DNA of 64,000 bases from Algoriphagus chordae (GCF_003254055.1 NZ_QKZT01000010.1:24398-88397), one strand, 5' to 3'. Counted from the stretch's first letter, positions 16,607-26,800 are shown. The notes: generated by a model not told the origin, from the letters alone. A program made the numbers and translations.

Positions 16607-19600
16607 TTACTCACAGGTTGGACAGCAGACAAAAGGAACTTTCGTGAGTGGAGAAGTTCTCAAAATCCTAAAGTGCCCTAATCCCTTGCTTAATGGACGA
16701 ATGTCCGACATTAGATTTACCTCTGCTTTTTTAGCTTTCAATCCTTCAGCCATACGTTCGGAAACTATATTGACTCCTGCATTTCTTAAATCTGACAAAT
16801 GATCATGAATATTAGTAATGTTACCAAATACCTCCACTACCAACACACTTAGCGCACTGTCCTCTGGCAATCCAAAAGACTTCAACTTCTCAGCAATATC
16901 CTGTGAGGTCACTACTGCTGTGCCTACGGGCTGTTCATCTTTGATACTGGCTATAAGGTTACCTAATTGCAAATTTGCAGGATTTAACTTTATGCTTCCC
17001 GTTGTATAATCGCCGATGGTAGATTTGAAATACACCTGTTGCGTCAGATCATTGATTTTCTTGAGTCGTTTAGGATCGGTATTCACTCGAACTCCTATTT
17101 TCATTTCAATCTCCCCTAATAGTATATTACGATGATCTCTTCCATCTGCTTGGAAAACTTGGGCATACACCATAGTCCAAAGACTCGTTCTTGGTGGTTT
17201 AGCAGTTACGTTTTTACCATTATGTACGGCTTTGGCATAGTTTGCACTTACATACAATTGGTTCTCATCTCTATTGAGCGAGCAAAGTAAAGTTGGTGCT
17301 GGGTGCTGAATGCCAGTCACTCGCAGTGGTCTGCCGAATCGACCTTGGGCAGTAGACCAAAGATTGTCATCTCGATCTGCCCATTGACCATGCCCTACTC
17401 TGAATTCATAGGTAAAGAAACCAAACATCTCTGCACTCTCTGCATGTAAGCCTGCAGGTATAGGCAACATATAATGCCTATCACTATCAGTAGCTTGAAT
17501 CATAGGCTGCATGGCGCCTATCCCAGCTTTATCATCACTTTGACCTGGTATTATCTGCCTTGTCAATTCTGGGTCTAAACTAATAGGAGCTTCTTCTGGT
17601 GGAACCAGTTGACCTCCCTTGTTATTAGCAATCAACTGATCTGGTGCATTTCCTAGCATCCTGCAATAGTAAGTATCATCAGGGTTTTCTACAGGCTTAT
17701 CAAATTCAACCCAGAGATACCGCTTTCTAGCTTCCGAAGAGCTATAATCTTCCGTCCTTTCATAGGGAGAAAAAGCAATCCCTACACTGACCAACTTAGG
17801 TATTTGTACAGGTGGGAGGACTGTTGGCAACGTCAAACGCTCAGTTTCTACTGTCTCAGCACTGGCATGTCCTTCCTTTGTTTTAGGTTTGATTTTGTAC
17901 TCAGCCCAGAGTTCGTCTGGAAACCTCAGATCACCATTACTTTGCTTCAAGTCATTTTTGGGATCTAAGGCATCTATGTAGATGATTCGAGTATAATTCC
18001 TGTTTACACGATCAAAGCGATCCGGCTGCAAAGCTTCAAAGGAAACCGTATGCTTCAATTCAATATCTCCCAAATAGGTATTTTTTCGACTTTCAGTACT
18101 CTTGTCTTTTCTGAATTTGAATTCTCGTTCAATTTCAAAGGCAACATCTTGTAAGCAGTCCCAAGCCCAATCACGATTCACTTTATAACTCAAGGTAGCC
18201 AGCCAATGATTATATAAGTCCGCTTTGGTAGCAAAAGTGATAGAGCTTCCGTCTGGTGCCAAAGTATGTCTGATTCTGGAACTACATCCTATGGCAATTC
18301 GCTCTCCTTTTGGTGCAACTAGGGTTAAGCCTTTTGATTCCAAACCAAGCGCATTTGCCAATCGCTCCACTACCCCAGAATGCTGCTCTTCTGAATCTCT
18401 TCTTAATAGAGATGAAAAGACATTTCTCTTAATTGTAGGAACAGCATCTGGTTTTAAGAATAGTGCCTGAACAGGCTGAACTGTCTCAAAAGGCTGTAAT
18501 AAATCTAATTCAGCAGCTGGTTCCTTATAGAACATTAATTGCTGCACTTTGCCAAACCTGCTATCCTTGTCCTCATTATCATCTATAAACCCAAAGTAAC
18601 TTTCTGGCGCTCCATCAGTACTTGCTTCGGCCCGAAGTGATATTCTAATGTGCCTTCCAGTAGGCAAGGTCAATTGTTCCATTTCATTGATAGCTTCAAT
18701 CAATAAATCTTCATCCAAAAATGGATTTGCAGGCTCTCCAAGGTTCAAGACAGGAACATCAATAAATTCTATCGGAACATTCAAAGTCCCATCAAAGTCA
18801 ACTGGAAATGCCCTGCTAGTCTCATACAGAGTAATGAAACTATCTCTACCAGTTTGACTCAATTGGGTATCCATTCGAAGTGACTTCACCTCTACTCTTA
18901 TCTTGACTAGCTGTACATCTGGATCTGCCAAGGCAGGTTTTAAGCCATCCGGCTGAAAAGTTAAGGCCTTTAATAAACTGACAGGGTCTTGACCGATGCT
19001 TTGGTATTTATTAGTAAAGACTACTGCTGGATATTCTAATAGAGGTCTCTGAATTACCAGTTCAGGATTCGCATCAAACTCTGTTTCTTCATCATTTGTA
19101 GCGTTAAAATAGGTTCTTAGATTCGAGCGGATTTCGATAGGCTTTTCGATACGAAGCATACCTGGATTTACATACCTTTTGAACGAAACACTTGTCTCGG
19201 GACTAGGAGCAGCATTCAGTGGACTATCTGCCAAATTGGGCCCTCCTCCAGAGATATCCGTCATTCTAATCCTGAATTCATAAGTGTTCCCATAGCGAAG
19301 CTCAGTCTCTAATGGGCTTGGAATTAAAGCTCTATTTTGTACAACACGTCTATCTTGAGTTTCATTTTGAGTGCCTCCATTATCCACATCATTTTTGTAA
19401 ATCTCCAATGCATCTTGGTCTTCAGTCACCAAGTTTTTCCCCATATAATGGGCATAATACATCGGCAACCAATAATGGTCTGAGTTCGGGCCAGAGATCT
19501 TGTTGGGATAAACCTGATACGGGAGCTCTGTAGTGCTGGAATCTAATTGTCCCGCAAACATATTCTCAGCCTCATTGATTTCAATGCTGTTTAGACTTTC

Positions 19601-20731
19601 CCATTCGTTCCCTTCGGCCACTTGTCGCACGTCAATGTGGTAGCCCATCACTCCCATCGGAGCATCAATTCTCTCATTTGAGCCAGGGTTGGAAGGGTTT
19701 TCAATCATCTGACGTAAATACCAAACCAAAATTTGCTCATCATCCCATCCTAGCCGAATACCCGCGTCTGACTGTGGGGACAGTTCATCCTGCGATTCTT
19801 CTAATAGATTTCCACTCACAGGTTGATTGGCATGGACAATTTTCGCAAAGCCATCATTGTAGGTTTGTGCTTCCATAAAAAGCTCGTCCCAAGGTCCCAG
19901 AGGGACTGGCTCCGATGGATCTGAAACCATCTTATACAACACAGGAAATAACACTGGAGCAAAAACAGGTCGTGCCGTTCCCATTGTTAATTCAGGTATT
20001 TTAGCGGCATATCTTTTGATCAGTGGCCCATCCGAATCCTCTAATAATCCAGCTTGAGCTGCTGAATAGGGATCGTTTGTAATATCAGCATAAAGATATC
20101 CTCCCTCCTCGAACCAATCAGCTTCTACTTCTAATTGAACTTCGTAAATCATCCCACATGCTTTTGCCAGCAGTGGTTGCCTCAAAATATTCGCAAAGAC
20201 TTTTCCCCAGCTCAAACTGGTTTTAGGCTGATAATTTATAGGAGGTATTTTATCTCGAACAGCACAGTGATACCCATCATCTGTAACAGCATTTGGATGT
20301 CTGGGTTGGGTGAAATTGAAGCGTTCTCTGTATGACCTAGGCAAATACTTTTTAATACTCTTCTCTACAGGGACAGGATCCGAAAGCTTATCCGAATTGT
20401 CTGTAATTGGCAAGGGCATAGCTGCTGCTACTTTCTCAATTATCGCAGCTTTATCGCTTGCTGGAACTACATTAACTTCTCTTACGACTGGAATTCTAGT
20501 AGGAGCGGTGGCATTACTCAGAGGAAAATCATCCGTACCCCTAACAATGGAGAAGCTAAATTCTGGTTGCACATTTGCAAAGCCTGGAACATTAGCAGGA
20601 TTTGCTAATCCCGTTGGCCAGTTTGAAAATGGATTTGCATTTCGTGGGACTACCACGATATTAACTGTCAATATATTTCCATCAAAACGCTGTGGAAAAG
20701 TCATTAAGGAAATTAATCTTCTAGGTTCCAT
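16607..20731 (-). CDS. Giant protein of unknown function, 1374 residues (second gene of pair)
   Basis: An intact 1374-codon frame with codon use like its neighbours. I do not recognise any family. There is no signal peptide, lipobox, membrane helix or T9SS sorting domain, so it is predicted cytosolic or exported by an unusual route. The sequence looks like many beta-strand modules: a segment near 480-500 (RYGNTYEFRIRMTDISGGGP) reads like a fibronectin-III strand pair, and another near 1095-1130 has FFTYEFRVGHGQWADRDD and WSTAQGRFGRP. Tryptophan and aromatic content is high around 330-430 (GWDDEQILVWYLRQM). The extreme C-terminus ends CCPTCE, three cysteines that could bind a metal or form a linkage. 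It starts 23 nt after the 1823-codon gene on the same strand and ends at a strong terminator, so the two form one operon. Confidence 0.9.
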   Translation of the reverse strand: MEPRRLISLMTFPQRFDGNILTVNIVVVPRNANPFSNWPTGLANPANVPGFANVQPEFSFSIVRGTDDFPLSNATAPTRIPVVREVNVVPASDKAAIIEKVAAAMPLPITDNSDKLSDPVPVEKSIKKYLPRSYRERFNFTQPRHPNAVTDDGYHCAVRDKIPPINYQPKTSLSWGKVFANILRQPLLAKACGMIYEVQLEVEADWFEEGGYLYADITNDPYSAAQAGLLEDSDGPLIKRYAAKIPELTMGTARPVFAPVLFPVLYKMVSDPSEPVPLGPWDELFMEAQTYNDGFAKIVHANQPVSGNLLEESQDELSPQSDAGIRLGWDDEQILVWYLRQMIENPSNPGSNERIDAPMGVMGYHIDVRQVAEGNEWESLNSIEINEAENMFAGQLDSSTTELPYQVYPNKISGPNSDHYWLPMYYAHYMGKNLVTEDQDALEIYKNDVDNGGTQNETQDRRVVQNRALIPSPLETELRYGNTYEFRIRMTDISGGGPNLADSPLNAAPSPETSVSFKRYVNPGMLRIEKPIEIRSNLRTYFNATNDEETEFDANPELVIQRPLLEYPAVVFTNKYQSIGQDPVSLLKALTFQPDGLKPALADPDVQLVKIRVEVKSLRMDTQLSQTGRDSFITLYETSRAFPVDFDGTLNVPIEFIDVPVLNLGEPANPFLDEDLLIEAINEMEQLTLPTGRHIRISLRAEASTDGAPESYFGFIDDNEDKDSRFGKVQQLMFYKEPAAELDLLQPFETVQPVQALFLKPDAVPTIKRNVFSSLLRRDSEEQHSGVVERLANALGLESKGLTLVAPKGERIAIGCSSRIRHTLAPDGSSITFATKADLYNHWLATLSYKVNRDWAWDCLQDVAFEIEREFKFRKDKSTESRKNTYLGDIELKHTVSFEALQPDRFDRVNRNYTRIIYIDALDPKNDLKQSNGDLRFPDELWAEYKIKPKTKEGHASAETVETERLTLPTVLPPVQIPKLVSVGIAFSPYERTEDYSSSEARKRYLWVEFDKPVENPDDTYYCRMLGNAPDQLIANNKGGQLVPPEEAPISLDPELTRQIIPGQSDDKAGIGAMQPMIQATDSDRHYMLPIPAGLHAESAEMFGFFTYEFRVGHGQWADRDDNLWSTAQGRFGRPLRVTGIQHPAPTLLCSLNRDENQLYVSANYAKAVHNGKNVTAKPPRTSLWTMVYAQVFQADGRDHRNILLGEIEMKIGVRVNTDPKRLKKINDLTQQVYFKSTIGDYTTGSIKLNPANLQLGNLIASIKDEQPVGTAVVTSQDIAEKLKSFGLPEDSALSVLVVEVFGNITNIHDHLSDLRNAGVNIVSERMAEGLKAKKAEVNLMSDIRPLSKGLGHFRILRTSPLTKVPFVCCPTCE

Positions 20732-20754
20732 AAGTTGATTTTTGAGGTAAAAAA

Positions 20755-23700
20755 TTAAGCTATCTGACGACTTTCTTGCCAGGTCTCTTCAAAACTGATA
20801 TTGATAATAAAGCATATACTGATATCCAAACCGAAGGTCACTGAAGCCGTACAATCCGTCCTTCCTGGGGCAGGCTCAGCTATTCTTTTCATCGTACCAC
20901 TTGCTTCTATGTAAATCGTAACACTTACAATGCCTCCAAGCAAGTTCGCATGCCCTTTGAACAGCATAAATGCCGTTATCTCAATGACATTGGCATCTGC
21001 ATACATTTCACATCCTACCATATAGGTAACACTTACATTCCCTACCACCGGCAGACCTACAGAGATATTAGCTCCAAAGCCAAACTTCAGCATCAAGCTA
21101 GGACCAATCTTCGTGTCGCAGGCAATCTTGACTTCTACAGAACCTACTGCATAGATCGTGGCGGCTCCTACCGTAACGCACATCACTTCTAGTCCTCCGT
21201 TGAATTGTACAAATCCACCGGCGGTTGGCAAGAGTTGGGCTGGATCAGTGGTTACTTTCAGTGCTGCATTGAAATAAACACCTAAAGCAAGGCCAGCTTC
21301 TAATCTCAATGGGCATTGAGGCGAATTATAAACCGAATCTTCTGGAGGGAATCGAATAAGCGGAATTTCTTTGGTGGCTTCGAATTTGTATTCCCAGATC
21401 TCACCAGCATTGCTCATCGCTATTTGAAGTCCTTTCCTCATCACAGCACCATAATCTCCTGTGCTGAGTGCTGCGAGCATTTGTAGTAATTCAATTACTG
21501 GCTGTAGTGCATCAGAAAATTCTACCTCAGGAAGTGGAATTCCATCCAATGGACCTGGGTTATCCTTGTCTCCTGCATATCCAGATTCCTTGCCTTTACC
21601 AGCATCAAAATTTCCCTTAATAGTCATCAATCGCTCAAAAGAGCCCAAATCGACAACCATAGCCACATTATTGACCTTACTTTTCCAGGTATCTGTTAGA
21701 TCGTTGGCAAAAGAATCAACATCAAAATTGAGCTTAGAATCCACATAGGTAGTAGTGTCCCCCTCTTTTTTACCTGCTTTATATTCAATATAGATTTTCA
21801 AAGCATCCATATTGACTAGGTATAGCGGATCGAAATTTGGAACATCAAAGGCAAGCGCCTTATTCAAAGCACTATTTGCTTCTCCAGAAAGTAGTTTAAA
21901 TCCTTTATCAACGATTTTCCCAGCCTCTTCTTTGGCTGTTATCTCCATTATCTCAAGAACCTTCTTTCCTCCATCTTTTGCAGCATTCTCTATAAAGGCC
22001 TTTACCGCATTACCATCTTCATCTATTCCATCTAATAAGGCCATTGCCTTGCCAAAGTTGGAATAGGCATCTCCTACATTTGGGAAAATGCTGCTTCCGT
22101 TCATAAGTTTATAAGCATCCGAGAATATAGGAGGCGTTTTACTCATGAGCTTGGATACTCCTTTCTTGTAACTAGGAGTTAGGAAAAGTGCCTTTTGAGT
22201 AGCGGTACTTTGTAAGAAACCATAATTGACCGTAGCAGCCTCAGGATTCCGAAGGATTTCCATAGGGTGAGCCAAACGAACCAGATTGTTGTTCACATCT
22301 GTTGCTTTGACCACCACTTCTTTTTGCCACTCTCCAATTCGAATCAGAGGAATAGGGATGTGTGGCGGTAGTGGCGTAACATCTCCACTACCTGTTTCAT
22401 GCTGAACCATGCTCCAACTGCCATCTTTAGGAAGAAGAACGGAGCCTCGAGTCGCTGCCACAAAAATAGGCTCATTTGCTGCATTACCCGGTTTCTCAGC
22501 ATGTGAAATATCAAAACGATTGATTTGCATCAACTGCCCTGTACCACCTACATCCATCACACAATCAATATCTCCTCCAATCGTACCTCCTTGAAGATCC
22601 AATAACGCTTTATGTTGACTAGGAGTCAATGGAATACCTGGAGGAGATAATTGTACGTATCCTAGTATTTTTTTTGCAGGAGTCTTTCCATTTTTATGGC
22701 CTTGAACCAGATTCTCTATTGCTACGTCTGCATCAAAATAAACAGGCGTACATCGCACTTCTTGTTCTAGGTAGGTTTTACCTTCTGAGGTTTCACTATT
22801 AGGTATTATATCTCCAGTTTCATCTATATAATTTTTGCCTATAGCAATATTATTGTAGGTCACAAAATCTGCTATACTTCCATCCTCTTTAATGTTTGTG
22901 ATGTTGTACAAACCACGTAAGGTACCTGGATGCAATTCATATCGTGCCTTATCTTGCAATGCGCCAGGGAATTCTTCATCAATATATTTTGCCCTAAAAT
23001 CAAAAATCCCGTCTGATTCTGGCTGCCAACCACTATCAGTCCTGTAAATAAATCCAGAACTAGTCCTGAATATGGTAATAGTCCTGACTACACGGATTCC
23101 CCAAGGATAGACAAGACTTTTTACCTGAATTACCTCATGGCCGGTACGACCTAGCATAATATCAAACCTAGCCTGGCTCGTTTGTGCTATGGCAGCTGAA
23201 GGACTTAACCAGTTGCTAAATGTACTGGCACCATAACCAGTAAAGTCAATCTTACTCAGAGGAACTCCTCTTTCGTTAATGATATTTGGGCTTCCTGGGT
23301 TGACAAAAAACTCAGTATTAAAAATCCTAGTAACACTATCTCCTAAGGTACTTGCTCCAGAAAGAGTCCCATCTGCTTTCAAAACATTCGCCAACTGTAC
23401 GGTAAAACCAGCAAACATAGGAAGATCATCTTTCTTCGGCTCACCTGGCTCCTTTTTCCCATAATCTCCTGCAGTAGCTCTAATCTGAATACCTCCCTGC
23501 ATCTCATTTGGGAAATTAGGTCTCACCTGATCGAGCTGGGGTTTGATAGTTTCCTTAGCGTTTGTATGTGACAAATCAGCCTTTGCTCTCAACCCAAAAG
23601 GAAGGGTAAATAATGCAGAAACGGGTGTTTGTTTTTGCTGATATTTTTCTAGAATAAAATCAACAAGCGGTTTAGGTGAAATTGCGATCCTTTCATGATG

Positions 23701-26226
23701 GTTATTCATCAATCTCGTTGGCCCACCATCATTTTGATAATAATTAAACAAAGCAGGCGGGTCTCCTGGTTTATTTTTTCCAGGTGCTGTCAAATTAAAG
23801 ACTGGTTCCCATGCTACCTGCGGCATCATAAATAGTCGTGTCATTGCACCTTGAGCAATGACCTCCATTCCTTCTACTGAAATTATCTGATTGCCGGTTT
23901 GGGAAATAGTAGCCTCAGATTCGCTTACATTCCTAGCAACTCCAGTTGTCAGTCTCTGATCTCTATAGAGTCCTAAACTAACACCTAATTGATTTGCGTT
24001 GGAACTTACGTCTAGTAAGACAAAATAATCTGCTTCATAAGGCCTTGTGAAAGGTTCAAGTTGATCACCATAAGGGGGTAATGAATTGTCACTAGCCGCT
24101 AATCTCCCAGTATCTGCTTTTAATTTCAAAGTTTCTACCCTTCCTTCTGTGGATTTCAATTGGCTTAAGCCCATTACAGCCGACGAGGATAAACTGCCTA
24201 CTGAAGTAGCGGCTGGAGAGGCTGTAGCGGCCGTAGAATTCCCTGGAGTAAAATGGAAATTAACGTGAACTTTATCATCTTTTCCATCAACGGGCTCTTG
24301 AGAAATTTGACATACCAGCCAGCTTTGAATTCCTTTTATACCAGCAGTTTTTCTTCCGAATTGCTTGCTGAGAATCCCTAAGTTTGCCACATACGGATCT
24401 GGCAATGTTGGCATATAACTTAGCATACCAAACACTAGGAAAGTCTGACTCTTAATAATCTTAGTCCAATCTGCATTACATTCCCCAAATACTATTGCTC
24501 CATTAACTGGAGAAAGGGTGAAGAGCGCATTTTCTAGCGCGATTGCAATACTCTTGAAATCAGGAACATTTTCAAACGGTAACTTATTGTCCCATAAAAT
24601 ATTATCATCCCATATATAAATCAAATTCTTATCATCAGAACCTGCCAAAACCAAAGCGGAATTCTTTGTTTTGACTGCTACTGGATGACCATTGACTTGT
24701 AAAGGTCTATCTACTTTGATTTGTGTATTTGCTAAAGCAACTAGCATTTCTGTACCCTCTGCAAGTGAGTTATACATAAACATAGCTGACTTATTAAGGG
24801 CTAAAGAAACCGAAGTTCCATATGCATTTAGGTCATCTTTCCAGTGAGCTAGTTCCTGAAATGCCCCATCCCCATTCGATAGCAAATCTGTGATTCCGAT
24901 TCTACCATTTTCCACAAGAATCTGAGGCTTCTCTAATTTTAAATTCTTACCCTGAAGGCCAGTCCATTTGAACTTCAATCCAGTCTTCAATTCTTGAAGC
25001 ATCCCTCCAGAACCTGCCACCTCCAAAGGTGCCGAAATATCTAAAGCTGGAGCAGGAATGGCCCACCATGAGGAACTTACTGCCGCTGATTCTTGAATTT
25101 CCACCATTGGGCTTACTTGCTTCTTAGGCGAAAACTCAGATTCCGAACAAGCATACGGTATAAGCACCCTAGATAATTGGTTATTATAGACAGGTGCTTT
25201 ATTCGCTTTACTGAAAGATGCTGTTTGACCATACACAGACCATTGTGCAGGACTACTTTCCGATATTTGAGCCTTTGAAGCTCCCGAAAATGCAAATTTC
25301 AAGCTATCGGGGTTCTGCACTTTTGCCTCAAAAGCATCTTTACCATGCTTCTTTTTTGCATTTACTGCATCAGGTGTTTGATCTACCTCCAATTGTACCT
25401 GAACAGAAGTATTAGCCGCCAACACCAATTTATCTCCTTGAAGTACTGGATTTGCACTTAATTGAATCTTACCACCCTTGACTTTCAGACCGGCATATCG
25501 GGTAGTTGAAGCATTCGAAGCCAGCATATCTGCTCTGATATAAAAACTCCCTGCCACTACATCATATATTTTCGCTACCTCAATCGGCGGAGCGTTCACT
25601 GCTTTGATTTGAGATTCTAAAAATGAGGCTTTAAATAAAAGGACTGGAAGATTAGAGTTCTGCTGATATATGCCGATCAGTTTTGTGATTCTAAAAAAAT
25701 CTATCATAATCACCCTACCATCCAATTTGGTCAGTGGACCAATCGTTTTTTCTACTTTAGCTCCAGCTGCCCAATCAGGAACACTGGCTCGAATCTGAGT
25801 GCTTCTGACAGGCACCTCACGAACAAAAGCTTTTAATCCTGGATCTGCAGCTATAGTCGCTTTTTTTAAAACAGCCTTTTTTTCTTCTTCCTTTTTACTC
25901 GCAGCCTTAATAGCTTCTTTACTTAATGTTCTCTTCTCAACCGGATCAACTGTTTCCTTGATCGTCTCAGAAGCGGCTTTAACAGCAACTTTTTCGGCTT
26001 CTTTTCGGATTAGCTCAATCTTCTCCTTAGGAATTCGATCTTGAAGGAAAATTTCAGATCGTTCGAAACTGAAAGATTCAGGTTTAATTTCTGAACTGTC
26101 CTGAATTAGGAGAGACTTAGCCAAGAGTGGAATTCCTTCCTCCCATTGTTTTTTATCACTTGCTTTGTCAGCTTTCAGGTGTCCGAAAATTTCGGACAAT
26201 AATAATTCGAGTTGATCCTTTTCCAT
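20755..26226 (-). CDS. Giant protein of unknown function, 1823 residues (first gene of pair)
   Basis: An intact 1823-codon frame. The N-terminus (MEKDQLELLLSEIFGHLKAD) is amphipathic and helical, with no signal peptide. Residues about 60-130 are a highly charged Lys/Glu coiled-coil-like stretch. A long beta-rich middle follows, broken by a Ser/Ala/Thr-rich linker around 670-690 (TAATASPAATSVGSLSSSAV). A helical, acidic part spans about 1360-1560. The last roughly 190 residues are Gly/Val-rich alternating strands (LEAGLALGVYFNAALKV, IGPSLMLKFGFGANISVG, VGNVSVTYMVGCEMYAD) that could form a barrel, prism or membrane-inserting sheet. I recognise no catalytic motif. It is the promoter-proximal gene of a two-gene operon with the 1374-codon gene, and is divergent from feoAB across a 603 bp gap. 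Structural, adhesive or toxin-like roles are all possible but unsupported. Confidence 0.9.
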   Translation of the reverse strand: MEKDQLELLLSEIFGHLKADKASDKKQWEEGIPLLAKSLLIQDSSEIKPESFSFERSEIFLQDRIPKEKIELIRKEAEKVAVKAASETIKETVDPVEKRTLSKEAIKAASKKEEEKKAVLKKATIAADPGLKAFVREVPVRSTQIRASVPDWAAGAKVEKTIGPLTKLDGRVIMIDFFRITKLIGIYQQNSNLPVLLFKASFLESQIKAVNAPPIEVAKIYDVVAGSFYIRADMLASNASTTRYAGLKVKGGKIQLSANPVLQGDKLVLAANTSVQVQLEVDQTPDAVNAKKKHGKDAFEAKVQNPDSLKFAFSGASKAQISESSPAQWSVYGQTASFSKANKAPVYNNQLSRVLIPYACSESEFSPKKQVSPMVEIQESAAVSSSWWAIPAPALDISAPLEVAGSGGMLQELKTGLKFKWTGLQGKNLKLEKPQILVENGRIGITDLLSNGDGAFQELAHWKDDLNAYGTSVSLALNKSAMFMYNSLAEGTEMLVALANTQIKVDRPLQVNGHPVAVKTKNSALVLAGSDDKNLIYIWDDNILWDNKLPFENVPDFKSIAIALENALFTLSPVNGAIVFGECNADWTKIIKSQTFLVFGMLSYMPTLPDPYVANLGILSKQFGRKTAGIKGIQSWLVCQISQEPVDGKDDKVHVNFHFTPGNSTAATASPAATSVGSLSSSAVMGLSQLKSTEGRVETLKLKADTGRLAASDNSLPPYGDQLEPFTRPYEADYFVLLDVSSNANQLGVSLGLYRDQRLTTGVARNVSESEATISQTGNQIISVEGMEVIAQGAMTRLFMMPQVAWEPVFNLTAPGKNKPGDPPALFNYYQNDGGPTRLMNNHHERIAISPKPLVDFILEKYQQKQTPVSALFTLPFGLRAKADLSHTNAKETIKPQLDQVRPNFPNEMQGGIQIRATAGDYGKKEPGEPKKDDLPMFAGFTVQLANVLKADGTLSGASTLGDSVTRIFNTEFFVNPGSPNIINERGVPLSKIDFTGYGASTFSNWLSPSAAIAQTSQARFDIMLGRTGHEVIQVKSLVYPWGIRVVRTITIFRTSSGFIYRTDSGWQPESDGIFDFRAKYIDEEFPGALQDKARYELHPGTLRGLYNITNIKEDGSIADFVTYNNIAIGKNYIDETGDIIPNSETSEGKTYLEQEVRCTPVYFDADVAIENLVQGHKNGKTPAKKILGYVQLSPPGIPLTPSQHKALLDLQGGTIGGDIDCVMDVGGTGQLMQINRFDISHAEKPGNAANEPIFVAATRGSVLLPKDGSWSMVQHETGSGDVTPLPPHIPIPLIRIGEWQKEVVVKATDVNNNLVRLAHPMEILRNPEAATVNYGFLQSTATQKALFLTPSYKKGVSKLMSKTPPIFSDAYKLMNGSSIFPNVGDAYSNFGKAMALLDGIDEDGNAVKAFIENAAKDGGKKVLEIMEITAKEEAGKIVDKGFKLLSGEANSALNKALAFDVPNFDPLYLVNMDALKIYIEYKAGKKEGDTTTYVDSKLNFDVDSFANDLTDTWKSKVNNVAMVVDLGSFERLMTIKGNFDAGKGKESGYAGDKDNPGPLDGIPLPEVEFSDALQPVIELLQMLAALSTGDYGAVMRKGLQIAMSNAGEIWEYKFEATKEIPLIRFPPEDSVYNSPQCPLRLEAGLALGVYFNAALKVTTDPAQLLPTAGGFVQFNGGLEVMCVTVGAATIYAVGSVEVKIACDTKIGPSLMLKFGFGANISVGLPVVGNVSVTYMVGCEMYADANVIEITAFMLFKGHANLLGGIVSVTIYIEASGTMKRIAEPAPGRTDCTASVTFGLDISICFIINISFEETWQESRQIA

Positions 26227-26620
26227 GGTAAAAAGTGTTTAGAATAAAGCTGCTCTTTTAGGTCAAAAACTGTTTCCTTCAACTACAAAATAAAAATCAA
26301 TCTCATAACAATTAAAGCTTAAAAAGAGCGAAGTGAAGTTAAAAAAATAATTGACCAATCACTAGCCCAATATTTCCTAAATCATTGAAAACCCATTATT
26401 TACGAAAATATTTTTAGTATTTTTTACCAAATACTATCAAACAATATAGTGTGGAGGATTAAGCTATCAATGGAAATCAGATCAGAAATCAAAGCAATTT
26501 TCGCCTATACATGCATTTGAAATGCCCTATGATTATCAATAAGAAAATGATCTCCTATTGTTTTATATTACAGACAGTTTAAAGCAATTATTTTAGCACC
26601 TGTTTTGATTATCATCTTTT

Positions 26621-26687
26621 AGTCCAACAGGACTTCTCAGGTAGCCGACGAGCTATCGCAATAATTTTTAACCTGAATTTTGTTGGA
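26621..26687. repeat. Nested inverted-repeat element
   Basis: An outer stem TCCAACA (26623-26629) pairs with TGTTGGA (26681-26687), and an inner stem TCAGGT (26637-26642) pairs with ACCTGA (26671-26676). A small AGTCC-AACA-GGACT hairpin overlaps the left arm. This looks like a decayed structured interspersed repeat or an RNA hairpin. No known family is assigned. Confidence 0.4.
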
Positions 26688-26700
26688 GCAATTTCATCTT

Positions 26701-26743
26701 TATCAAACAATACTTTCTATCAAAAAATCTCTCCTGTTTGATA
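26701..26743. promoter_or_regulatory. Inverted repeat TATCAAACA...TGTTTGATA upstream of feoA
   Basis: The 9 bp arms at 26701-26709 and 26735-26743 are perfectly complementary. A further direct copy of the left arm is at 26435. The site ends 86 bp before feoA and may be an operator; the factor is unknown. Confidence 0.35.
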
Positions 26744-26792
26744 CATGACAAAAATCTTCTTTATTTTTCTTTAGATTCATTCCAAATAATCC

Positions 26793-26800
26793 TATTTTTG
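26793..26800 (+). promoter_or_regulatory. -7 promoter element of feoAB (TATTTTTG)
   Basis: TATTTTTG matches TAnnTTTG and lies 29 bp before the feoA ATG. Confidence 0.45.

Noticed and set aside
16607..26226. The giant genes as part of a prophage or contractile injection system
   Set aside because: No sheath, tube, baseplate, AAA+ ATPase, integrase or lysis genes lie nearby, and I saw no such motifs in the two proteins.
26531..26552. Fur box candidate (GATTATCAATAAG...ATGATC) upstream of feoA
   Set aside because: Only the ends are symmetric and the match to the 19 bp Fur consensus is poor. It is also nearly 280 bp from the start.
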